Shown: positions 45,503 through 55,045, counted from the stretch's first letter. The stretch is 64,000 bases of DNA from Candidatus Methanoperedens sp. (GCA_027460525.1 JAPZAS010000015.1:62001-126000), one strand, 5' to 3'. Made by a program: numbers and translations. The notes: a model not told the origin generated them from the sequence alone.

Positions 45503-45901
45503 TTAGGAAATGTTCTGCAAAAATATGACACTTAAATCGGTTATCCTTTCAAAGTCAGTGTCCATTGTCACTATCTTCAAATCATGCTCTTTGGCAATCT
45601 TGTACTGGTATGCATCATCAAAATCCAATCCTAATTTTCTCTTAATATCAACCAAGCCCTCATATGACCATTTCGATAGGGTGACAATTTCTACGTTAGG
45701 AAAGATATCGCTTACGAATTTTTGGAAAACATCTTCTCTACTGTTTCTGAATAGAATTACTCCAATCGAGTGTAAAGAAAAATCTGAAATGTAGAGATTT
45801 CCGATGTTGTCATCGAGAAACTTCTTGCAGTTTTCTCTTTTTTTCTGGGTTAGTAGCACCTCTAAAAAGACATTAGTATCGATGAGGTACATTACCTCCA
45901 C
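45503..45901 (-). CDS. PIN-domain toxin (VapC-like)
   Basis: RNase of the PIN family. MYLIDTNVFLEVLL, GLDFDDAYQYKIAKEHDLKIVTMDTDFERI hold the acidic metal ligands. An ATG at 45892 is the alternative start. It overlaps the antitoxin gene. Confidence 0.8.
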   Translation of the reverse strand: MEVMYLIDTNVFLEVLLTQKKRENCKKFLDDNIGNLYISDFSLHSIGVILFRNSREDVFQKFVSDIFPNVEIVTLSKWSYEGLVDIKRKLGLDFDDAYQYKIAKEHDLKIVTMDTDFERITDLSVIFLQNIS

Positions 45902-46104
45902 TCCAATGCTTTATGTTGAAGTTCTACGGAGGTGTATTTCTTTTTCAAATTTGATAACCCTCCTTCCCAATCAAATCTGAATTTTCCTTTTTTAACTCCA
46001 CCTGCCCCATGTTTTTGTAATAAAAAATCTATGAAATCGTAAACCTCTCTTTTTAAATCCTCAGGCAGTTCTTCCAATTTGGATTTGATTACTTGGATTT
46101 CCAT
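45892..46104 (-). CDS. DUF2281-like antitoxin
   Basis: MEIQVIKSKLEELPEDLKREVYDFIDFLLQKH is the family's helix pattern, with a charged tail. 70 residues from ATG 46104; ATG 46134 gives 80. It overlaps the toxin start, as in VapBC-type modules. Confidence 0.75.
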   Translation of the reverse strand: MEIQVIKSKLEELPEDLKREVYDFIDFLLQKHGAGGVKKGKFRFDWEGGLSNLKKKYTSVELQHKALEWR

Positions 46105-46168
46105 TTTTACTGTATTCCCCTGAATTGTTTCCATTACAGTATATTAAATAATCTTAGTTTATATAACG

Positions 46169-48442
46169 CTATCCTTTTTTCTCCCTCGCTGCCCTCAGCA
46201 TCAACTGCAGCTCAGTCCTCGCCACCATCTCCCTCACAGCCTCCACAGCATCAATATTCGCAGAGATGCTCGTTATCCCAAGCTCCACCAACCTCTTCGC
46301 CACCTTCGGATTGCTACCCGCCTGCCCGCATATGCTCGTTTTCACACCAGCCTTATTGCACTCGGTAATCACGTACTCGATGAGCTTCATTATGGCAGGA
46401 TGCATCTCATTATACAGATGCGCCACATGCTCGTTATTCCTGTCAACGGCAAGCGTGTACTGCGTCAGGTCGTTGGTGCCGAAACTCACGAAATCCAATC
46501 CTTCGGCTATGAACTGGTCTATTATAAGAGCAGCAGCAGGTATCTCAACCATTATCCCGATATCTATTTTATCGATATCCAGACCCTTTTCGCGCATGAA
46601 CTCCTTAGCGCGGCGTAGCTCCGAAGGATGCTGCACAAGCGGGATCATGATGCCCATGTTATTATAGCCGCGCTTTATTAGCTCCTTGAATGCCTTTACC
46701 TCAAGTTCGAAGTGTTCCGTATCCATCAGGTCGCGCCTGATGCCCCGGTATCCAAGCATCGGGTTCGGTTCGATGGGCTCACCCTCCCCCCCTTCCATCG
46801 CCCTGAATTCATCGGTGGGCGCATCCAGCGTCCTGACCCACACAGGCTTTGGATAAAAAGCATCCACCACAGTTTGAATACGTGAAACAAGTTCATTAAC
46901 GTACTCATCCGCCTTTCCTTCCTTGACGTACTGCCTGGGATGTTTCGGAAGACCCAGTATAATATGTTCAATCCTGAGAAGCCCAACGCCGTCTGCCTGC
47001 GTCTCAACAGCGCGCGCAGTGGCTTCAGGAATCGAGATGTTCACCTTTATTTCGGTTGCGGTCACAGGTTTTGACTTTGCAAAAGAAGGCTTCTCAGGCT
47101 GCACAGCAGGCGCTGCAACCTCCTTTTTCCCTTCGAACACAAGCCCCTTCTCGCCGTCCACTGTTATTTTCATGCCGTCTGTCAGTAATTGCGTGGCTTT
47201 TCGCGTTCCCACCACTGCAGGGCAGCCAAGCTCACGCGACACGATGGCAGCATGGCACGTCAGACCACCCTCATCAGTCACGATGGCTGCGGCGCGTTTC
47301 ATGGCAGGAACCATATCAGGCGTGGTCATGACCGCCACAAGTATATCGCCGTTCTTGACTTTTCCAAGTTCACTGGCATCAGAAACGAGCTTTGCTTCGC
47401 CGTATGCGATACCCGGCGAGGCTCCCAGCCCTTCCAGTATGGCGGAAGTTGCTACTTTTTCCTTTGTTTCTTTTTTCTTCTTTATCGTAGTTATGGGTCT
47501 TGATTGGAGCATGAATATTTCTTTGTTCTTTATCGCCCATTCCACATCCTGGGGCGTGCCGTAGAGCTCTTCCACCACTTCCCCGAGCTCAACCAGTTTT
47601 AAAATCTCATCATCATCCAGAACCTTGGCGTTTTTCTTATCCTCAGGCACAGGAATCTCAATGGTTTTCCCGGTCCTGGGGTCTTTGGCATGCATCACGT
47701 TTTTAATGGCAACCTTTCTCTCGGTTATCTTTTTTGTCAGTTTGTCAACCACGTAATAGTCAGGGGAAACTGCCCCGGAAACAACGGTTTCACCAAGCCC
47801 CCATGCACCTTCGATGATGGTGAGCGGCTCTCCTGTCGAGGGATGGGATGAGAACAGAACACCGGCTTTTTCCGCATCCACCATTATCTGCACTACGGCA
47901 CAGAGGTTGACCTTGCTGTGGTCAAATCCCTGTTTTACACGGTAATAGATAGCCCGAGCGCCGTAAAGGGATGCCCAGCATTTTTTCACAGCTTCGATTA
48001 CATTTTGCTCTCCTTTGATGTTAAGGAAGGTATCCTGCTGGCCTGCAAAACTTGCGTCTGGCAAATCCTCGGCAGTGGCGCTTGAACGCACAGCCACGAA
48101 AGCCTGATTTCCCTCTCTTTTGCACAGCTCTTTATATTTTGACCTTATGCTCTTTTCAATATCCTCAGGTATTTTTGCCCCCATGATAATTTTTTTTGCC
48201 TTTTTCTCCGCCTCTCTCAATTCATTTGCGTCATCAACATCCACTTCAAGGGAGCTGAAAAGCTCATCACTTATCCCATTCTCATCTATGAACCTTCGGA
48301 AAGCCTGCGCTGTCACAGCAAACCCGGTCGGAACAGGCAGTTCAGCCCTGAGCATCTCGCCCAGACTTGCTCCTTTCCCGCCAACTATTGCTATATCTTC
48401 TTTTCCAACCTCTTCAAGCCAGATAACGGAATCCTCTGTCAT
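46169..48442 (-). CDS. ppsA: Phosphoenolpyruvate synthase
   Basis: Converts pyruvate, ATP and water to PEP, AMP and phosphate for gluconeogenesis. 757 residues: N-terminal ATP-grasp (GGKGASLGEMLRAELPVPTGFAVTA), mobile phosphohistidine domain (GGLTCHAAIVSRELGCPAVVG) and PEP-binding barrel (GFVSFGTNDLTQYTLAVDRN-type). The start overlaps the regulator gene by 4 bases. Confidence 0.95.
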   Translation of the reverse strand: MTEDSVIWLEEVGKEDIAIVGGKGASLGEMLRAELPVPTGFAVTAQAFRRFIDENGISDELFSSLEVDVDDANELREAEKKAKKIIMGAKIPEDIEKSIRSKYKELCKREGNQAFVAVRSSATAEDLPDASFAGQQDTFLNIKGEQNVIEAVKKCWASLYGARAIYYRVKQGFDHSKVNLCAVVQIMVDAEKAGVLFSSHPSTGEPLTIIEGAWGLGETVVSGAVSPDYYVVDKLTKKITERKVAIKNVMHAKDPRTGKTIEIPVPEDKKNAKVLDDDEILKLVELGEVVEELYGTPQDVEWAIKNKEIFMLQSRPITTIKKKKETKEKVATSAILEGLGASPGIAYGEAKLVSDASELGKVKNGDILVAVMTTPDMVPAMKRAAAIVTDEGGLTCHAAIVSRELGCPAVVGTRKATQLLTDGMKITVDGEKGLVFEGKKEVAAPAVQPEKPSFAKSKPVTATEIKVNISIPEATARAVETQADGVGLLRIEHIILGLPKHPRQYVKEGKADEYVNELVSRIQTVVDAFYPKPVWVRTLDAPTDEFRAMEGGEGEPIEPNPMLGYRGIRRDLMDTEHFELEVKAFKELIKRGYNNMGIMIPLVQHPSELRRAKEFMREKGLDIDKIDIGIMVEIPAAALIIDQFIAEGLDFVSFGTNDLTQYTLAVDRNNEHVAHLYNEMHPAIMKLIEYVITECNKAGVKTSICGQAGSNPKVAKRLVELGITSISANIDAVEAVREMVARTELQLMLRAAREKKG

Positions 48443-48876
48443 AATTTTTTCTCCTTTAAAGATTTTTGAATTTTAACGAGTTTTTTATCATAACTTTCCA
48501 CTGCAACTTTCAGCATAACCATGAGTTTTTCACGAGAAAAACCAAGTTCTTTTGCGAGATTTTCAAGAAAATAAAGGTCAATTTCCTTATGCTGTGCCCT
48601 CTCGACACGGATTGCTTCAATCAAAGCCATTGCATTGATGAATTTTTTCACAAATTCAAACGTGGGAGTTACACTTCCATTCTCGATGCGGGATATGGAT
48701 TCGCGTCGAAGTTCCATCAGTTCCCCGAGTTCTTCCTGGGTCATGCCGTATCTCTTCCTGTAATCGCATATCACTCCCCCATGATCCTGACTCAGAACAA
48801 TCTCTCCAGCAGCTTCCTTTTCAAAAGAAACAAGCCAGTCAGGCGTGTACAGCAAGGGCTTTGAATTTATGTTCAA
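48439..48876 (-). CDS. XRE-type transcriptional regulator upstream of ppsA
   Basis: 145 residues. HTH: YRKRYGMTQEELGELMELRRESISRIENGSVTPTFEFVKKF near residues 38-80, then a coiled helical tail. It overlaps ppsA, so it probably controls that gene. TATA-like sequence in the gap and repeated ATGTCACAT boxes (48907, 48989) suggest a bound operator. Confidence 0.8.
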   Translation of the reverse strand: MNINSKPLLYTPDWLVSFEKEAAGEIVLSQDHGGVICDYRKRYGMTQEELGELMELRRESISRIENGSVTPTFEFVKKFINAMALIEAIRVERAQHKEIDLYFLENLAKELGFSREKLMVMLKVAVESYDKKLVKIQKSLKEKKL

Positions 48877-48906
48877 GCAATTCCTCCTAAATAAATGTTG
48901 GATATT

Positions 48907-48997
48907 ATGTCACATTTATTGATGTCTAAGATGTGATGGTGTCGATATTTATAGTTTTCTAACAATTGTCAAAATAACATGATTTATCATGTCACAT
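48907..48997. promoter_or_regulatory. Candidate operators of the XRE-ppsA operon
   Basis: ATGTCACAT occurs at 48907-48915 and 48989-48997; an inverted partial copy ATGTGAT is at 48931-48937. Between them a minus-strand TATA-like CTATAAATATC spans 48945-48955. Confidence 0.5.
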
Positions 48998-49049
48998 ATT
49001 CGATTTTGTGTACGAATATTTCAATCCAAAATAATAAGGCTCCTTCAAC

Positions 49050-50225
49050 TCAACCGATACTATCCAGCGCCTGCCCCATGTCCCATATAATATCCTCAAC
49101 GTCCTCAAGCCCCACAGACAGGCGCACAAGCTCATCGCCAATCCCGTATTGAATCCTCTTCTCCTGAGGGACCACAGCATGGGTCATAGTTGCAGGATGC
49201 TGGATCAGCGTCTCGGCATCGCCAAGGCTCACAGCAAGTGTGCACATCGAAAGTGCATCGAGAAATACAGGCACTTCTTTTGCATTTTTCAGCAAAAATG
49301 AAATCATCCCGCCTGCGCCACTCATCTGTTTTCTTGCAAGCTTGTACTGGGGATGGTCTTTTAGCCCTGGATAAATGACTTTAGCTACTTTTTCATGCCC
49401 GTGCAAGAATCCTGCCACAGCCATTGCATTCTCATTATGCCTGTCCATTCGTACCGAGAGCGTTTTCATCCCCCGGATGATGAGCCATGCCGAGAGAGGG
49501 CTCATTGCCCCTCCCATGTTCTTTGCTGTGTGCCTTGCTGCTTTTATAAACTCAGAAGAGCCCACAATAATCCCGCCGAGTGTGTCCCCGTGACCGTTTA
49601 GGTATTTTGTGGCGCTGTGCACAACCACATCGGCGCCAAGTAACAGGGGCTGCTGGAAATAAGGGGTCATGAAGGTGTTGTCCACCATTACGCTTGCGCC
49701 TCTTTCATGCGCCATTTCAGATACAGCTTTTATATCGGTAAGTTTCATCGTAGGATTGGCGGGTGTCTCAAAAAAAACAAGTTTTGTATTCTGGCGGAAG
49801 GCAGCTTCGACATTCCTGACATCCGAAGTATCAGCAAAACTCACCTTTATGTTGAACTTCTGTAGCTCCACAAAAAGGTCGTATGTGCTACCGTATATCA
49901 CTTCATCGGCAATCACATGGTCGCCTGCCGATATTTCCGTGAAAACTGCTGTGGTGATTGCCGCCATTCCCGATGCCTGCGCCAACGCTGCCTCGCCTTC
50001 CTCGAGATTTGCTATTTTTTCTTCAAGCACTTCTGTGGTGGGATTCAAGCCCCGTGAGTACACGTAACCCTTTTCCTTCCCAGCCATTACGTTTGCTGCA
50101 TGGGCTGCGCTCTTGAATTCGAATGGCGCTGTCTGGTAAATTGGCGCACTTACTGCGCCTGTTTCGTTCTCTTTCTCGCCTGCATGGATGGCACGGGTGG
50201 AAAAGCCGGGTTTTTTGGGGTTCAT
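49050..50225 (-). CDS. Trans-sulfuration PLP enzyme (Cys/Met metabolism family)
   Basis: 391 residues from ATG 50225. YSRGLNPTTEVLEEKIANLEEG, VVHSATKYLNGHGDTLGG (PLP Lys), and the C-terminal MTHAVVPQEKR are family signatures of cystathionine gamma-synthase, gamma-lyase and methionine gamma-lyase. Which reaction it runs cannot be told. Confidence 0.9.
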   Translation of the reverse strand: MNPKKPGFSTRAIHAGEKENETGAVSAPIYQTAPFEFKSAAHAANVMAGKEKGYVYSRGLNPTTEVLEEKIANLEEGEAALAQASGMAAITTAVFTEISAGDHVIADEVIYGSTYDLFVELQKFNIKVSFADTSDVRNVEAAFRQNTKLVFFETPANPTMKLTDIKAVSEMAHERGASVMVDNTFMTPYFQQPLLLGADVVVHSATKYLNGHGDTLGGIIVGSSEFIKAARHTAKNMGGAMSPLSAWLIIRGMKTLSVRMDRHNENAMAVAGFLHGHEKVAKVIYPGLKDHPQYKLARKQMSGAGGMISFLLKNAKEVPVFLDALSMCTLAVSLGDAETLIQHPATMTHAVVPQEKRIQYGIGDELVRLSVGLEDVEDIIWDMGQALDSIG

Positions 50226-50278
50226 GATGATCATTTAAACTATCTCTTCTTTTCAAGGACTTAAATGATAGTATATTT

Positions 50279-51454
50279 TCAAGTCGTATACATCGCATTA
50301 ATCTTCACATAATCATACGTCAAATCGCATCCCCATGCAATTGCCTCATAATCACCCAAACCAAGAGCTACCTCGATAACAATCTCCTTACTCTCCATGA
50401 TACTCTTCAACGCCTCAAGCTTTCCCACCACAATCCTGCCAGAAGTTACAAGTGCAACCTCATTTTTATTATCCGAGAACTTCAGGGAAATCCTCTCCTG
50501 CTCAACCTCGGCGCCTGAATAACCCACGGCAGCCACAACCCTCCCCCAGTTCGGGTCTTTTCCGAATATTGCGGTCTTCACAAGCGGCGAGCGCACAATC
50601 GCCCTGGCAGCCTTCCGTGCATCATCTTCGGATAGCGCGCCCTTTACTCTTGCTTCAATCAATCTGGTTGCGCCCTCGCCATCCTTTGCTATCATTTTTG
50701 CAAGACTGATACATACAAAGTCAAGCCCTTCCTGGAATACATCTTCTTCGCATTCCCCATACCCCGTGGCTGTAAGGAGCGCCATGTCACTGGTACTCGT
50801 GTCCCCATCCACCACTACCATGTTAAAACTTCTGTCAACAGCCTTTTTCAGGCAGGAGTTGAGAGTTTCCCTGGATAAAGCCGCATCGGTATATAAAAAA
50901 GCAAGCATCGTACCCATATCGGGTGCAATCATTCCCGAACCCTTGGAAATCCCGCCTATCCGCACGCCATTATCAAGCTCCACTGCCGCTTCTTTCACAA
51001 AAGTGTCGGTCGTCATGATAGCACGGGCGCAGGCTTTGCTGGCTTCTTTAGAATCTGACAGCCCGTTTAATACCTCATCAAGGTGCTCCTTTATCCAATC
51101 TTTATCAAGGTAGCGCCCGATTACGCCTGTAGAGGCAACACCTATTTCATTCTGGGCGCAATTCAGTTTTTCTGCCAGTATTCCTGCCATCCACCTGGCA
51201 TCGAGTTTGCCTTTTTCACCTGTAAACGCATTTGCACATCCGCTGTTCGCAATTACCGCTTTTAATTCCCCGCTCACCAGTGCTTCCTGCGTGATAACAA
51301 GGGGAGCTGCTATCACTTTGTTCCGCGTGAAAGCGCCGGCAGACGTTCGCTTTCGCGCTTCGGAGATGATTACCGCAAGACCGTTCTTTCCCTGCTTGAT
51401 GCCGTTTGCCTTCACCCCTCGTACTGCACAGATACCGCCCTCGATGTGCTTCAT
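50279..51454 (-). CDS. argJ: Glutamate N-acetyltransferase ArgJ
   Basis: Acetyl cycle enzyme of arginine synthesis. 391 residues. The autocleavage site KGSGMIAPDMGTMLAF retains the Thr nucleophile, and ANSGCANAFTG and GKDPNWGRVVAAVGYSG are present. argC lies upstream in the same direction, with a CBS gene between. Confidence 0.93.
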   Translation of the reverse strand: MKHIEGGICAVRGVKANGIKQGKNGLAVIISEARKRTSAGAFTRNKVIAAPLVITQEALVSGELKAVIANSGCANAFTGEKGKLDARWMAGILAEKLNCAQNEIGVASTGVIGRYLDKDWIKEHLDEVLNGLSDSKEASKACARAIMTTDTFVKEAAVELDNGVRIGGISKGSGMIAPDMGTMLAFLYTDAALSRETLNSCLKKAVDRSFNMVVVDGDTSTSDMALLTATGYGECEEDVFQEGLDFVCISLAKMIAKDGEGATRLIEARVKGALSEDDARKAARAIVRSPLVKTAIFGKDPNWGRVVAAVGYSGAEVEQERISLKFSDNKNEVALVTSGRIVVGKLEALKSIMESKEIVIEVALGLGDYEAIAWGCDLTYDYVKINAMYTT

Positions 51455-51456
51455 AA

Positions 51457-51927
51457 TTATTCCGTTGCGGAAAGGCCCCTTATTATATCGCTTCGCGCTA
51501 CGATTCCCACCAGCTTTGACTTTTCGATGACAGGCAGCCTGTTTACCTTGTGTTTAACCATAATGCTCGATGCTTCTTCCAGACTGTCATCGGGAGAAAT
51601 GGCATGAACTGTTTTATTCATAATGTCCCTCACAGGCTTCATCTTCAAATCTTCAAGGGCTTTTTTAAACTCTTCAAGCCTGACAAGGTTTCGTATAGGA
51701 ACCTCAATTACCTCAAACGGGCTGGGAAGCCATAATTCGCCTGAGAATTGCGGTATTTCAAATAACTTGAGGAGATCTGTTTCAGATACGATTCCCACTA
51801 CTTTCCCTTTTTCAACTACAGGCAAGCCGCTTATATGGTACTCTTTTAATAGTTTCGCAAGAATACTTACAGGGTCATCAGGCTTGCATGTAATTACATC
51901 TTTATTCATCACATCTTTTATTTTCAT
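51457..51927 (-). CDS. CBS-pair protein
   Basis: 156 residues made of two CBS motifs: DVITCKPDDPVSILAKLLKEYHISGLPVVEKGKVVGIVSETDLL and HAISPDDSLEEASSIMVKHKVNRLPVIEKSKLVGIVARSDI. It likely senses an adenosyl ligand. Two bases before argJ and 7 after argC, so it is probably cotranscribed with the arginine genes. Confidence 0.9.
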   Translation of the reverse strand: MKIKDVMNKDVITCKPDDPVSILAKLLKEYHISGLPVVEKGKVVGIVSETDLLKLFEIPQFSGELWLPSPFEVIEVPIRNLVRLEEFKKALEDLKMKPVRDIMNKTVHAISPDDSLEEASSIMVKHKVNRLPVIEKSKLVGIVARSDIIRGLSATE

Positions 51928-51934
51928 ATTTACC

Positions 51935-52945
51935 TCACGGAGCGGTACCGGGCGTCCAGAGACCGGTCGTCTCGGGAAGCCCGAACATCAGGTTCATGTT
52001 CTGGATTGCCTGCCCTGACGCCCCTTTCACAAGGTTGTCTATCGCTGATATTACAACTATCCTGTCGCTGTCTTTTTCAATCTCAAAACCTATATCGCAG
52101 AAATTAGAGCCGCGTACACTGGTCAGCATCGGGATTCCTTTTATAAGCCTTATAAATGGCTTATCCTGATAAAAATTCCGGTATATATCGCTAACTTCCT
52201 CTTCGCTCAATTCCTTTTTCACAAAAATATGCGCCGTGGTCAGTATTCCGCGCACCGAAGGAATGACATGCGGAGTAAAGCTGATGCTTTTTAAACCGCC
52301 GTCGAGCAGTGAAAGCTCCTGCACAATCTCGGCGCGGTGGCGGTGGGACGTAAGTTTATAAGCCTGTATGTTCTCAGCCATGTTGGGATAATGGGACGTG
52401 GCAGTCGGCTCTGCACCTGCGCCTGAAATTCCGCTTTTTGAATCAAAAACCACCCGCTCGATAACGCCTGCAGCAGCAAGAGGCGCAGCAGCAAGAGACG
52501 CTCCGGTAGGATAGCACCCGGGATTTGCCACCAGGTTCTGCTCTGTAACCTCTGGATGGAGTTCGGGTATGCCGTATACGGCTTTGCGCGGGTCTGTATG
52601 TTTTATTTTGTAAATTTTTTCAAATACTTCACTCTTTAAACGATAATCTGCGCTCAGGTCAATAACTTTCACGCCTACGTCAAGAAGTGCGGGGACAACC
52701 GCCATTGCAGTGCCGTGTGGAACCGCTGTGAAGACGATATCGGAGCGGGATGCCACTTCTTTGGCACTTGGGTCTTCGAATTCCAGGTCGCATATTTTCC
52801 GAAGGTGGGTGTGCGTATCGCTAACTTTCTGCCCTTTCCTGCTGCGCGAAGTGACTGCCGTGATCTTTGCCTCAGGGTGCGATGCAAGCAAGCGGAGAAG
52901 CTCGCCTCCGGTGTATCCTGAACCTCCGATGATGCCGATGTCCAT
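51935..52945 (-). CDS. argC: N-acetyl-gamma-glutamyl-phosphate reductase
   Basis: NADPH enzyme of arginine synthesis. MDIGIIGGSGYTGGELLRLLASHPEA and the catalytic Cys in NPGCYPTGASLA. ATG 52945 gives 336 residues; the reading to 52999 overlaps the DUF123 gene. Confidence 0.94.
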   Translation of the reverse strand: MDIGIIGGSGYTGGELLRLLASHPEAKITAVTSRSRKGQKVSDTHTHLRKICDLEFEDPSAKEVASRSDIVFTAVPHGTAMAVVPALLDVGVKVIDLSADYRLKSEVFEKIYKIKHTDPRKAVYGIPELHPEVTEQNLVANPGCYPTGASLAAAPLAAAGVIERVVFDSKSGISGAGAEPTATSHYPNMAENIQAYKLTSHRHRAEIVQELSLLDGGLKSISFTPHVIPSVRGILTTAHIFVKKELSEEEVSDIYRNFYQDKPFIRLIKGIPMLTSVRGSNFCDIGFEIEKDSDRIVVISAIDNLVKGASGQAIQNMNLMFGLPETTGLWTPGTAP

Positions 52946-52952
52946 ATAGTCC

Positions 52953-53390
52953 CTACATGTTCGGGTAAATAATGATACTTTCGTTTCCCGAAACGCCATG
53001 GCAGGCGCCTGATGCCACGTCAGTTATATTTCCGCCTGTAAAGAAAAGATGCGATTCACACGAGCAGTCGCTGCACCCGAAGCCCTGCAAAGCTATTGAG
53101 TTTTCACCGAGGATTTTCGCAATGACGCATTCGAGCGCCTCATCGGTGGGCGAAAATACCGCGCATATAACTTCAGAATGAGGGAGAAGATAATCGATAT
53201 GCCATTTTCTCGTGGTGTTTTTGCGCTGCGCCACGCTGAAATGCCTCGTTACTCTCTTGATTCCTCCGCCGCCCTGGGCTGAACCCACGTAAGCGTAGTA
53301 TCCTCTTTTGAAATTAAACTTACCGAGTTTTCCTACGCGAATATCCCTGGTCTCATCCAGCCTGAGAACCAGAACATATACTCCTTTCAC
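52953..53390 (-). CDS. DUF123 (GIY-YIG-like) domain protein
   Basis: 145 residues. KGVYVLVLRLDETRDIRVGKLGKFNFKRGYYAYVGSAQGGGGIKRVTRHF and WHIDYLLPHSEV are the domain's core, elsewhere fused to endonuclease III-like enzymes. Seven bases before argC, so possibly cotranscribed. Confidence 0.88.
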   Translation of the reverse strand: MKGVYVLVLRLDETRDIRVGKLGKFNFKRGYYAYVGSAQGGGGIKRVTRHFSVAQRKNTTRKWHIDYLLPHSEVICAVFSPTDEALECVIAKILGENSIALQGFGCSDCSCESHLFFTGGNITDVASGACHGVSGNESIIIYPNM

Positions 53391-53453
53391 AGGTTGCTGT
53401 ATAGGAAATTACAACATCAAAGCTTTATGCTTTAAGAATGTATTGGCGCAGGT

Positions 53454-53537
53454 GCGGAGGTCGCCCAGACAGGTCAAAGGCGACAGCTTTAGGGGCTGTT
53501 CTCGCAGGAGTTCATGGGTTCGAATCCCATCCTCCGC
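53454..53537 (+). tRNA. tRNA-Leu (TAG)
   Basis: Acceptor arms GCGGAGG and CCTCCGC, anticodon stem ACAGC/GCTGT around TTTAGGG (anticodon TAG), long variable arm, T arm ATGGG-TTCGAAT-CCCAT. No intron and no encoded CCA. Confidence 0.95.
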
Positions 53538-53694
53538 ATGCTTTTTGGTCTTCCTGACACCAATTTATCCATGTTGGGCTAAATTTGGTCAAGAAATTTA
53601 AAAATAAGGCAATCGCACGCAAAAAAAGGTTTGCGGGCGGTGATATTCTTAATATCTATAATTTTGCAGTTTAAATTTATAGCACGATATAAAT

Positions 53695-53862
53695 CTAGTA
53701 TCTCTTTGGTTTGTGTTTCGGGTAGCATTCCTGGCAGTATACAGGTCTGTCGCCAGATGGCTGGAAGGGTACTTCGGTTTCCTTACCGCAATCTGCGCAA
53801 GTTGCTTTGTGCATCTCTCTCGGACCGCGCGGTCTAAAGCCGCCTCTTCTTTCGTCGCTCAT
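53695..53862 (-). CDS. 55-residue zinc-ribbon protein
   Basis: MSDERRGGFRPRGPREMHKA, then CADCGKETEVPFQPSGDR and YCQECYPKHKPKRY: two CxxC pairs of a zinc ribbon. GGAG precedes the ATG at 53862 by 8 bases. Typical of small basic archaeal zinc-ribbon proteins of unknown function. Confidence 0.8.
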   Translation of the reverse strand: MSDERRGGFRPRGPREMHKATCADCGKETEVPFQPSGDRPVYCQECYPKHKPKRY

Positions 53863-54017
53863 TTGTTAATCTCCTCTGTTTGGTTTTTCTTAGTTTCTAA
53901 AGGTTGAGATGGCGAATTTTCGCATGTTCCGCTCGCTCTCAATTTTGTATAATTAACCTTAATGGCATTTATAAATATTGGTTATCAAGCTTTGCACTTA
54001 ATTTCTATTTTTGAGCA

Positions 54018-54060
54018 ACTTTAGGTGCTAACAATAGACTTTAGGTGCAAACTTTAAGTG
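54018..54060. repeat. Three short direct repeats ACTTTARGTG
   Basis: ACTTTAGGTGC at 54018 and 54038, and ACTTTAAGTG at 54051, in the gap before the DUF504 gene. Spacings are 20 and 13. They may be regulator half-sites. Confidence 0.4.
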
Positions 54061-54099
54061 ACTCCTTCCTTTAAATATCATGCAGTAAGACATTATTCC

Positions 54100-54405
54100 A
54101 TGTTCAGGTCGAAACGTCCGAGGGACATACTCAACGAGATTAAATGGAGGTTCGATCTCAGCAGGTGCAGGGTGTACTACATCCACAGGGGCGCCCCAGG
54201 TGACATCAAGATAGTAGAGGGGAGAGCCATCAAGAATATCGACAGGTCATTTTTGATCCTTGAGGGTGCTGTGCAGGATGTGAATATCCCCTACCACAGG
54301 ATAGTCAGGATAGATTATGACGACACGCCTGTTTATTTGCGGAAATCCCCTAAAAATCCCGGTATTCAGGATACTGCAATGCAAAATAAAAACCAAAACA
54401 TTTAA
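54100..54405 (+). CDS. DUF504 (UPF0248) family protein
   Basis: 101 residues from ATG 54100: RPRDILNEIKWRFDLSRCRVYYIHRGAPGDIKIVEGRAI and IPYHRIVRIDYDDTPVYLR are family signatures. RNA-related function is suspected in the family but not shown here. The GTG reading at 54058 adds 14 unrelated residues. Confidence 0.85.
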   Translation: MFRSKRPRDILNEIKWRFDLSRCRVYYIHRGAPGDIKIVEGRAIKNIDRSFLILEGAVQDVNIPYHRIVRIDYDDTPVYLRKSPKNPGIQDTAMQNKNQNI

Positions 54406-54442
54406 AGCGATACAGAACCCTATTTAGTCTGGTGATTACGTA

Positions 54443-55045
54443 ATGGACGCTAAAGATTCAAAAGTTCCTATTTATATTGCAATTCTGGTTGCAGTCATAC
54501 TTATTGCAGCAGGCGGTTACTTTGTTCTGGGCGGGCCTTCAAAACCATCCAAAGGAACGCCAGCTCCGGCACCTGAAAAAACATCAACAGCTACTGTGAC
54601 AGCCACTACCACAACAACAACAGCCACTGCTCCTGCGGCAACCACATCTGTTGCAACCGCACCGACACAGGTTGCAACTATCAAGTGCGAATTATGTCAT
54701 ACAGACCCGCAAAATCTCCCGCCGCACGTTAACGGTGGAAAACTCTGCATTAACTGCCATGGAAGCCAGGTGCATAATATTCACATCGGACCCGGCACCG
54801 TAGGTCTGCAATGCGACACCTGCCACGGCTTCCCGCCAACAATCCCGACCGTGGAGAATGGAACAGGGCCTGGCCATTATTCAGTTTGTGAGAAGTGCCA
54901 TGCTCCGCCGCCGGACTCACTTAAACCAAGCAATGGTAACCTGATCGTGGTGCATCTGTCAAGAGGCAAATACTGTACAAACTGCCATGGAACCGATATC
55001 GCCGCCATTCATGCAGCAGCACTTGCCAATATGACTAAAAAATAA
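54443..55045 (+). CDS. Small pentaheme cytochrome c
   Basis: 200 residues: an N-terminal membrane anchor (IYIAILVAVILIAAGGYFVLGG), a Thr/Ala/Pro linker, then five CxxCH heme sites (CELCH, CINCH, CDTCH, CEKCH, CTNCH) with extra His for axial ligation. It is likely held outside the cell membrane and carries electrons. Small multiheme cytochromes of this kind are typical of ANME-2d relatives. No large S-layer cytochrome is nearby. Confidence 0.88.
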   Translation: MDAKDSKVPIYIAILVAVILIAAGGYFVLGGPSKPSKGTPAPAPEKTSTATVTATTTTTTATAPAATTSVATAPTQVATIKCELCHTDPQNLPPHVNGGKLCINCHGSQVHNIHIGPGTVGLQCDTCHGFPPTIPTVENGTGPGHYSVCEKCHAPPPDSLKPSNGNLIVVHLSRGKYCTNCHGTDIAAIHAAALANMTKK

